From contig CM060065.1 of the NCBI GenBank assembly GCA_030533445.1, positions 4,908,974 through 4,972,973 on the forward strand: a DNA stretch of 64,000 nt, given 5' to 3'. Shown here one piece after another: positions 56,775 through 64,000 of this stretch (the first letter of the stretch is position 1; each line of letters starts with the position of its first letter). Source of the DNA: Cyprinodon diabolis. Lineage: Eukaryota; Chordata; Actinopteri; Cyprinodontiformes; Cyprinodontidae. Below the pieces are notes generated by a model. That model saw only the letters and a list, made by a program, of their open reading frames with translations, had not been told where the DNA came from and made no database searches. The translations under genes and the position numbers were made by a program.

Positions 56775-57200
56775 CTTTAATTCAATTCAGTTCAGTTTAT
56801 TTCTATAGCGCCAATATTCACAACACGTCATTTCAAGGCACAGTTCACCAGATCATCCAGTCAAATTGATTCAAAGTTTTCTATCTAAGGAAAACCAGTT
56901 GATTGCATCGACTCATTGACTCTTCAACAATCCTTCAAACTAAGCATGCTTGTAGCGACAGTGTAGAGGAAACCTCCAGCAGAACCAAGCTCAGTGTGAG
57001 CGGCCATCTGCCAAGGCTGACTGGGGTTCTCTTTTTGAGACATAAGGAACAATCATGCTTTAAATGTGAGAAGGAGGATTTTAAATTCTATTCTGGATTT
57101 AACAGGAACCCAATGAAGAGAAGCCAGGATAAGAGAGATACAGTAGTAGCCATGAAAATTTCCTCAATTTCCTTGATGGGCCCTTGCCTGGTCCCGTACA
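56775..57200 (-). repeat. Dispersed repeat A, extended inverted copy
   Basis: It starts AATTCAATTCAGTTCAGTTT and TTCTATAGCGCC, the complement of the repeat A tail, and continues with TGCTTGTAGCGACAGTG and GAAACCTCCAGCAGAACC. The later part is an extension that differs from the one at 31900. Confidence 0.85.
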
Positions 57201-57299
57201 ATTACTTTTTAAAAATCTATTTTTGTACTAAAATATTCTTTCTGTAGTGATTTATGGACATTATGATCTAAAGAGAAGCCTCATCTCCTGGTCAACCCT

Positions 57300-57475
57300 G
57301 TAATTTAGTGAAAGGGTGCAGTCAGAGTAAAAAATATGCAAGAGGGGGTCACTCCAGAGCCTGGAAGTTGAACGTAATTTCACTTGGAGTTGCAGGGAAG
57401 TGGGCTGCCATTCGACTGGCTTTTGATTGGGAAGGGCCATTTTCAATGGGTGCTACTTTATGATCTCTCTATTTT
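57300..57475 (-). repeat. Dispersed repeat B, inverted copy
   Basis: TTGATTGGGAAGGGCCATTTT is the complement of the word at 11370-11390; the two stretches run in opposite orientation. Confidence 0.65.
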
Positions 57476-58904
57476 TAATATTTATCAGACTCTAGCTGCT
57501 CCATGAGCCTTCAGATGACTGGTTGTGAATTGACGATGTAAAAATAGGCTGAACTGAATAGAAATTAAATATTAGAGATATAGACACTGTTTACCAGTGT
57601 GAGAAAAATGTTTGCCCCCGTTCAGATTACTTTTGCTTTTCTGTCACACTGAAACATCTGGATATCTGATGTGCTAAGATAGTTACTTATAGTAACTGGT
57701 GTTGGTCATCTCCCGCTTCATCCAGAAGTGGGTCTTTAAAAAATATCAGTATTATGTATTAATAATGTGTCGAAGGTACATAGACACAGGTACATAGTGG
57801 TTTGTTTATTCCGCCATTTGAAAAGGGCTCCTATATGTAGTTTAGTTTATCATGGACTTGGTATCCGATCATAACGTTCGCCATGTCCATGCTAGGTGTA
57901 AAATCAAGCTTGCCATCATATTGTAAAACTGTCTGAAATGTAAATGTGAGCTGTAGGTTTTCTCCCGTTATCACTGTCAGTGCCTCAGTTAAGAAGATTT
58001 AATAAATTGTCATCTACTTTGAGGAAAGGTTGGGAGCATCCTATTCTGTCTTACCCAGGTAGTGCCATTTAGATTTCTTCAAAGTCACAGGGACGGCGTG
58101 TAACCCGACATTCTCTGATTAGGATAAGGCATTAAAATGCTGCTCTGTCATTTTGCTGCTTGGTAAAGGTCACACTGCTGAGCTCATTTATTTTTACAAG
58201 GCTTTCTGCATGTAAGAATGAAATACTTGACCAAACTTGTCAGTGCCCCACTCTGCAGGTCAGCTGAACTTCATGGAATAGAAAAATGCCTGTAGAGTTT
58301 GGCAGATGCTGTTTTCAGAGAACAGCTTGCCTTATGAACACCTGATTAGACGCTCTGTTAGCGGTAGGTAGCAGCACAGCAGCAAATGTGAGCTCCTAGA
58401 GGTAAAAATGACAAATAAATTACAGTCTTTTAGGTGTTAAGAATTCACCATCTTCTACCTTTCTATATATTTCCTATATTTCTGTTGATGCTGGTTTAGG
58501 GTACTGCTGATGCAATCCCAGTTTTTCACCTTAAATAGTTATGAGAAGAAAGAGATTAAAAAACTCTTTATTGCTGTTATTAGGTAAATGCTTTTTTCAC
58601 ATCAGATGTCCCCTCCTTGGTCATAACTTTTGCATGTGCAGGTGTGAACATACTCCAAGACCCACTTTTTGAGGTTCTCTTGGCTCGCTGCCTATCGAAC
58701 TTTGGTGTGGTTCCCCTAATTTCTGATATGAGCCAGCCTTGATCCAATGAACCCATTGGTAGAAAACTTACATCTCTTTAGACTTAACTCGCTGCTGTAG
58801 CAACAAGGTACTGAAATGATTCCTGGTCCACTGGCTTTTGCTTGGCAAAGTTGTGTCTGTCTGGTGTGTTTGCAGAAAAAGTGCAGAAAAGATAAAGTTA
58901 TGGG

Positions 58905-59115
58905 TAATCTTGGCCTAGTGGTTAGACAACTGCGCTGTTAAATCCCCACAGCCTCCACTCTGGGTCCCTGAGCAAGACTCTTAACGCCACACTGCTCACC
59001 AAGCGCCGCAGAGTGGCAGCCCACTGCTCCGCAATGGGATGGGTGAAATGCAGAAGTAAATTTCTCCAGTGTAAGATCAATAAAGTTCAATTATTATTGT
59101 TATTATTATTGCAAT
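58905..59115 (+). mobile_element. tRNA-derived SINE
   Basis: GGCCTAGTGGTTAGACAACTG (A-box-like), then CTCTGGGTCCCTGAGCAAGAC, GTGGCAGCCCACTGCTCC, and a 3' tail TAAGATCAATAAAG followed by ATT repeats. The B box is mostly lost. Confidence 0.75.
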
Positions 59116-60129
59116 GATGCCAGTTAGGTAATGCCGTCAACAGGTTTTATTTAACAAAACGAGCTGTTATTTCTGAGGCTACAGCTCACACCCCTCACAA
59201 CATGGCTAGCACACGCAAAAAAAAAAGGTAGCTCCTCAGTTAGCCTCTTCAACCCGCTCAACACTTCAGGTCCTGGAACCGCTGCTCTCCCAGCTCTCCC
59301 CATGCGACATAACAGGCCTATCTCATGAGAGCAGGAGCTAGCAGAGTCAGGCAAAGGAAACACATAAAAAAGGAACAGAAAACACATAACCATATGGACT
59401 CCAATAGAACAAAACACAGAATTGTTACATTATTTTAAAAAACACGCTTTTATCCTGAGACAAAATAAGTACTGTTTACCCCTGTTAAGGCCTAAACCAT
59501 TAAATAGTTGTTAGGGAGATCAAATGTCCTGAAAATAGAGCTGCTCTCTAATATATTAAAATAAGATGTCAGAATCGTCCAATCTACACACTGGTTAATT
59601 GATTGTGCAGATTTGACTCACCGGCTTCAGTAGCTGGGCAGAACAAATATATGACATAGAGATGACTTGTTGACTCCAGATCCTCCATTGCATTATTAAG
59701 TCTGAAAATTAGAAGATGGGAAAGTTTCCTGACTTGACCACTTTTTCAAAATCCAAGAAAATTTTGTAGACAAAAGATAAATGCTCTGTAGAGGTTTGTG
59801 GATTGCTTGTAAAAAGCTGTTTAAATTTAGCCCTAGAAGGACTGTTTCGTGGTCCTACCTCCTGGCAGACACAGGCCAGCGGATGCCTTCTAAGATTGTT
59901 TACCCTTCCAAAGATTGCGGAAATCATCACTAGGCTCGCACTCAGATGTATGACGTCACTGTGATGCTAACTATTGCAGGTTGAAGTGAGGGGAGATGGA
60001 GCTCTGTTGTTGATCCTAGCAGTTCCATGATAGAGCTGAGAAATTACTTCTTGTTGACTGGAACTCCAGCTGGCTGGCACACATTACAGAACAAGAACAG
60101 ACGAGCGTGTTTGCAACATTTGCTGGGTG

Positions 60130-60478
60130 GAAGGAATTAAATGGTAAATAGTAAGTACTTATATAGCGCTTTTATTCAAGTCAGGAGACTTGACCAAAGC
60201 GCTTTACACTACATTCATTCACCCATTCACACACACACTCACACACTGATAGTGGCAAGCTACATTGTAGCCACAGCTGCCCTGGGGCTCACTGACAAAA
60301 GTGGGACTGCCGTACACTGGTGCCACCGGGCCCTCTGACCACCATCAGTAGACAATGCAGGTGAAGTGTCTTGCCCAATGACACAACAACACTGAAAGTC
60401 GGAGTCGGGGCCTGAACCATCAATCCTTCGATTTCAGGGCAAACTCCTACATCCAACGCCACTGTCGCCACTGTCGGA
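60130..60478 (-). repeat. Dispersed repeat with TATATAGCGCTTTT words
   Basis: AATGGTAAATAGTAAGTACTT, TATAGCGCTTTTATTCAAG and AAAGCGCTTTACACTACAT are typical of a very common fish repeat. The CAATGACACAACAACACTGA and GCCTGAACC words continue it; the GAACC could be part of a pol III box on the minus strand. Confidence 0.65.
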
Positions 60479-62649
60479 ATTAAAGTTGTAGACATCTTTA
60501 AATTAGGCCTTAAAATCCCAGCATTAACCCTCAAAATGCTCAGATGTGTTTGGATGAGGATGTTAGTCGTATGTCTGCAGCGCTGCAGAATTAACTCCTT
60601 AAACCCTGAGGGTTTTAGGTGCAAATGCCACCTGAAATTACATATGTGAATTAAAGAAAGTACAAGTTCCCAAACTAATTGGAAATAGAGTTGTTTGTTT
60701 CTGTGTTACAGAAAGGCAGTAAGGAATATTTTTCAGATGGAATCACTGTTTTAAATGTCAATAAGTCTGATTTACAGGTGATTAAACAAAGAAAAAATGA
60801 AAAATATTTAGCCTTGCCAAATTTTTCTCCAAGAAAATGCTGCAAACCACCATGAAAAAGATGAAATTGTCCAGACAGCTGTTCCAAAACAAATTTCTTT
60901 TTGTTTTACACTTGTGTAAACAAAATGACAAAATAAAAATCTGTCTAAGTCTAAGAAACCCCATCTGGAACACTGGATGAACACTCAGACTTTATAGATC
61001 CACATCTTGACTATAAGTCAAGAAAAGTTGGACTGAATAAGTTTAAGCATTTTTTTTTCCAAAAAGGTTTTAGTGGGCAGTGTAACACAATGCCAAACGT
61101 GCAAAAATGTATTTTTCACTCATAGAAGGTAATCTGGTCAGACGAATATGCTGATTAAGATTATTGGAGACCTTCTGCATGAGGCTAAGCCTTAGCTTCT
61201 AAGATTTGGCTGTTATTTCATTGAAATGTACCAATAATATCACCCAACTGAATAAAGAATAAGAATAATAGAGCAAGCTTATGTAATGCATTCCAGTTAC
61301 ATCACCTGAAATGGTTGCACAATTACCTCCAACCCCTCTTTGGAAAGGTCTGAGCCTCCAGTTTCCATTTATGTTATTGATGCCATTAGAGGGTGTGGCT
61401 AAAAATCAACACCTGGATTACAACAAATTGTATTTGTAAAAAAATAATTTTGAAACATGTTTTAGAAATGTTAAAGCCCCATTTGAAAGGCGTGTGGATG
61501 AAAGACCGTGTGACTGTGTTTTGGCCATTTCTATAAATAGATAAACATGAGCAGGTGTCAGTTGGGCCCTGTACCAGGCCGGCCGGGCTTAAGTGAGGGA
61601 TTACTCTCTTTCCGTCGGTGTAACTGCTGAGTGCAAAAAGAGCTGCACACCTTCCCACAGACATAGTTGGAGCTGCTCCTGTAGAAACTTGTCAAAACAT
61701 TCACTACCTTCCCTTACTTGCCACCAAGGGAGCGAAGCGGGAGTCAAATCGCACCGTTCGGCTTTAATTGAGGTTAAATCAGGTGGCTTTGAGCAAGCCT
61801 TGTTACCAAGCTCTGCCCTCATGGAATGTGAACGTAATTATTAGCTCATAATAGAGCCTTGGAACGAGCCTCGATCCAATGCCAAACAACTTTGGAGCCG
61901 TCTAACACTCCTTTGCTGAAAGAGAAAGTGGGGAATTGTTAACAAATGAATTAGGAGGCAGAAAAACAGCAAAGATATGGACATTATTTGGTTACGAAAT
62001 TAGGCTAAATATCTCTGTTTCTGAAGGTCTTCAGAAACCTGAGTTCTCTTTATAATGCTGAGCAGAAGTAGTGAAGTTATTGGTAACCTCCCACATCTCC
62101 TTCATATCTTTCCTCCTTTGTCTCAGTTCCCCGCCCCTCTCGTCTCTGCTCTCTGTTTACGTGGCAGCAGAGGCAGACGAAGATGGAGGGGAGGAAATTA
62201 TGCTCAGTGGGACACTTGGAGGATCAGTTTGAAATTGAAATGAGGACGACCAACCCACCACCCTCTTTCTCAAAACAGCCTTCGGACATATTCCCTCTCT
62301 ATCCTACTCTCTCCTCGCCCCTCCTGGACTCCCAGCCCTCCCTGCTGAATGAATGAGAAGAAGGCGTTAGCTTTAAAATAAAGCAAGAAAAAGTGGATCT
62401 GTTTTTATATCAGGTTCTGGGTGCAGTTTGCTTGAATAAATGTGTTCATTCATTTCTCTCTCTAATTCCCGTATCCAGTACACTTTTCTTCACATCTTTC
62501 ACTGGCATTTTTTCTTTTTACAGTGGAGTCTGTATGTATATTGCATATCTGTAATAAGAATATCAAGTTCCTAGAGATGTGAACACAATGCCTAAATGAC
62601 CTCATCGATCTACTGTAATCCTTCTCTGACCAAGGGGAGCTTTTATGTC

Positions 62650-63035
62650 TTTTTGATGTGTGCCACTGAGCCTGGGTCCCTAATAACTCTTAGGGACTCA
62701 ACATTTACTTCAAATGAACCTAGAAATATGTAGAATGTTTTTCAGTGTAGCTCTGTTTCTAAAAAGCAGGACTACACTGATGGCCACTCACACTGAGCCT
62801 GGTTCTGATGGAGGTTTCTTCCTGTTCAAAGGGAGTTTTTTCCTCTCCACTGCCGCTACAAGCATATTTAGTGTGAGGGATTCCCTTCGAGTCAATGAAT
62901 CGATGCAATCAACTGGTTTTCCTTAGATAGAAAAGTTTGAATCAGTTTCACTGTGTGATCTGGTGAACTGTAAAGTGCCTTGAGATGACATGTGTTGTGA
63001 ATTGGCGCTATAGAAATAAACTGAATTGAATTTTG
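62650..63035 (+). repeat. Dispersed repeat A, copy (fullest + strand copy)
   Basis: TGGCCACTCACACTGAGCCTG to GGCGCTATAGAAATAAACTG and AATTGAATT, with GCCTTGAGATGACATGTGTTG before the tail. Confidence 0.85.
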
Positions 63036-63318
63036 TAGATATCTCTAATGCAAAATGGTTCCATATTTTTCCTTTGGTCTCTTCTCTCCAAAGACAGATG
63101 CAGCCGAGAGAATGTCTTGCTTTTATTTGCTGTGATAAGTGGGAAAAAGGAATTTTCAGATGTCTTTAAACCTTACACTTGTCCACCATAGACTTTGCAT
63201 GTAAGCCAGTGAAAACATGTTTGAATGCGCCATGAGTCACTTAATTCAGTTTTATTCGTCTTTCTTGTGAGGTGGCTGTTTTCTCCATCTCCGTATTTAT
63301 GTCTCTCTCCATCTCCAG

Positions 63319-63583
63319 ATCTTTCAAGGCCTTCTTTGTGTTTTCTACAACCTTGGTGACGGACACTACAACTTAACCCTGCCCAGCTATCGCCTTGACA
63401 ACGGGGAGTGGCACGAGGTCTTTTTGGACAGACATGACAACATGATGACGTTACGGCTGGACGGTGGTGGAGGGAAACGGGAGGTGACGGGATCACAGGG
63501 CAGAAGCCGAGAAATCATCATCAACTCCACCGCCGTGATGTTGGGAAACTCCTTCCCCTCTGAAATAAACAAGAGCTTCCAAG
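63319..63583 (+). CDS. Neural-cadherin-like exon: LamG domain 2, main part
   Basis: A 265-nt exon between ATCTCCAG (ending 63318) and GTGGG (63584). It enters in phase 0 and leaves after one base. It encodes IFQGLLCVFYNLGDGHYNLT, then YRLDNGEWHEVFLDRHDNMM, LRLDGGGGKREVTG, and VMLGNSFPSEINKSFQ. The DGHYNL strand, the LDNGEWHEVFLDR strand (the counterpart of RRWHRLDVR in LamG1), LRLDGG, and the start of the final strand are all in LamG order. The conserved cysteine-containing end (GCIRDV-like) is not yet reached and should lie in the next exon beyond the window. The donor GTGGG is weaker than the others. Confidence 0.94.
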
Positions 63584-64000
63584 GTGGGTGGGAACTGCAT
63601 GCAGCTGGCTTGGTGTCTGCCCTGATGCTTCCACACCACAGCTGTTTGGATCAAAGGCCATGAGAGATTTTGTTTTGATTCATTTATAAAAACAAAATGA
63701 AAATTTCTCTCAGTCACCTTGGGGAATTTTTTTAGCTGTTGTCACCAGAAACACGTGGATCTGTTGCGTTACAGTGCATCTCTGCCAACACGTTCTAATC
63801 TAAACTCCTCATCAGGATGATTTCTGTTCTGGTTGCGCCTACAGACCTGGTGAGAAAGGTGATCCACCCATCACACTGCGTCACAATGTTTCACAATGTG
63901 TTACGCTGTACCAGACTCTGTCACGCTAGGTCACTTTGTATCACACTGTTACATTGTGTCACTCTCCGTCACTCTGTGTCACACTGTTGCACAATGTGTA
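63584..64000 (+). other. Start of next intron with a 10-bp-type tandem repeat
   Basis: From about 63870 the sequence is built of GTCACACTGT-like words of 9-12 bp (GCGTCACAATG, TCTGTCACGCT, TGTATCACACTG and so on), continuing to the window end. No gene. Confidence 0.75.

Larger units (their letters stand above)
53955..63318 (+). other. Intron 5 (9.4 kb)
   Basis: GTGAG to CATCTCCAG. Repeats inside are listed. The stretches 53955-54830, 55570-56770, 57480-58900, 59120-60130, 60480-62645 and 63036-63318 hold no recognised gene. Frames of 60-100 codons there lack motifs. Confidence 0.85.

Overview
This is vertebrate, most probably teleost fish, genomic DNA. Six small exons with AG/GT splice borders lie on the + strand, separated by introns of about 6 to 19 kb. 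The introns are full of fish-type repeats: Tf1/sushi-like Ty3/gypsy chromoviruses, hAT and other non-autonomous DNA transposons, a Penelope-like element with a GIY-YIG nuclease, APE-type LINE pieces, tRNA-derived SINEs, and simple or complex tandem repeats. Nothing bacterial or plasmid-like is present.

The one host gene is a piece of a neural-cadherin-type (Drosophila CadN-like, classical type III) cadherin. Its exons are 10919-11046, 30481-30608, 37802-37925, 43615-43795, 53788-53954 and 63319-63583. Phases agree at every junction, giving 993 nt and 330 complete codons. In order they encode the rest of a first laminin-G domain, an EGF-like module, and most of a second laminin-G domain. This is the membrane-proximal extracellular part of the protein. 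The cadherin repeats lie upstream of the window; the rest of LamG2, the transmembrane segment and the cytoplasmic tail lie downstream.

Layout: 1-1345 LINE and LTR debris. 6246-8242 a 21-bp tandem array organised in 227-bp higher-order units. 9300-10330 a Penelope-like 3' end interrupted by a RecQ-fragment transposon. 10919 first exon. Intron 11047-30480: a hAT element (12273-18270) split by a minus-strand gypsy element (12523-17788), a second, nearly complete plus-strand gypsy element (19074-24832) with 712-bp LTRs and an AAAAT duplication, a 2-kb GAT-rich array (26215-28302), and a Penelope-like remnant (29220-30275). 30481-43795: three exons with a mariner-like MITE and a 1.4-kb hAT element between them. 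43796-53787: nested DNA transposons (45407-48205) and a LINE split by a SINE, a MITE carrying another RecQ-type element, and a hAT element (50110-53500). 53788-64000: two exons, a 30-bp repeat that reads as 10 residues per unit, several dispersed repeats, and a new tandem repeat running off the end.

The most interesting observation is in the two gypsy elements. In each, the sequence just after the 5' LTR is complementary to the predicted first 11 nt of the element's own mRNA. The differences between the two elements are largely compensated on both sides, which points to self-primed reverse transcription as known for Tf1. I saw no new gene system. All element-encoded genes are visibly broken.
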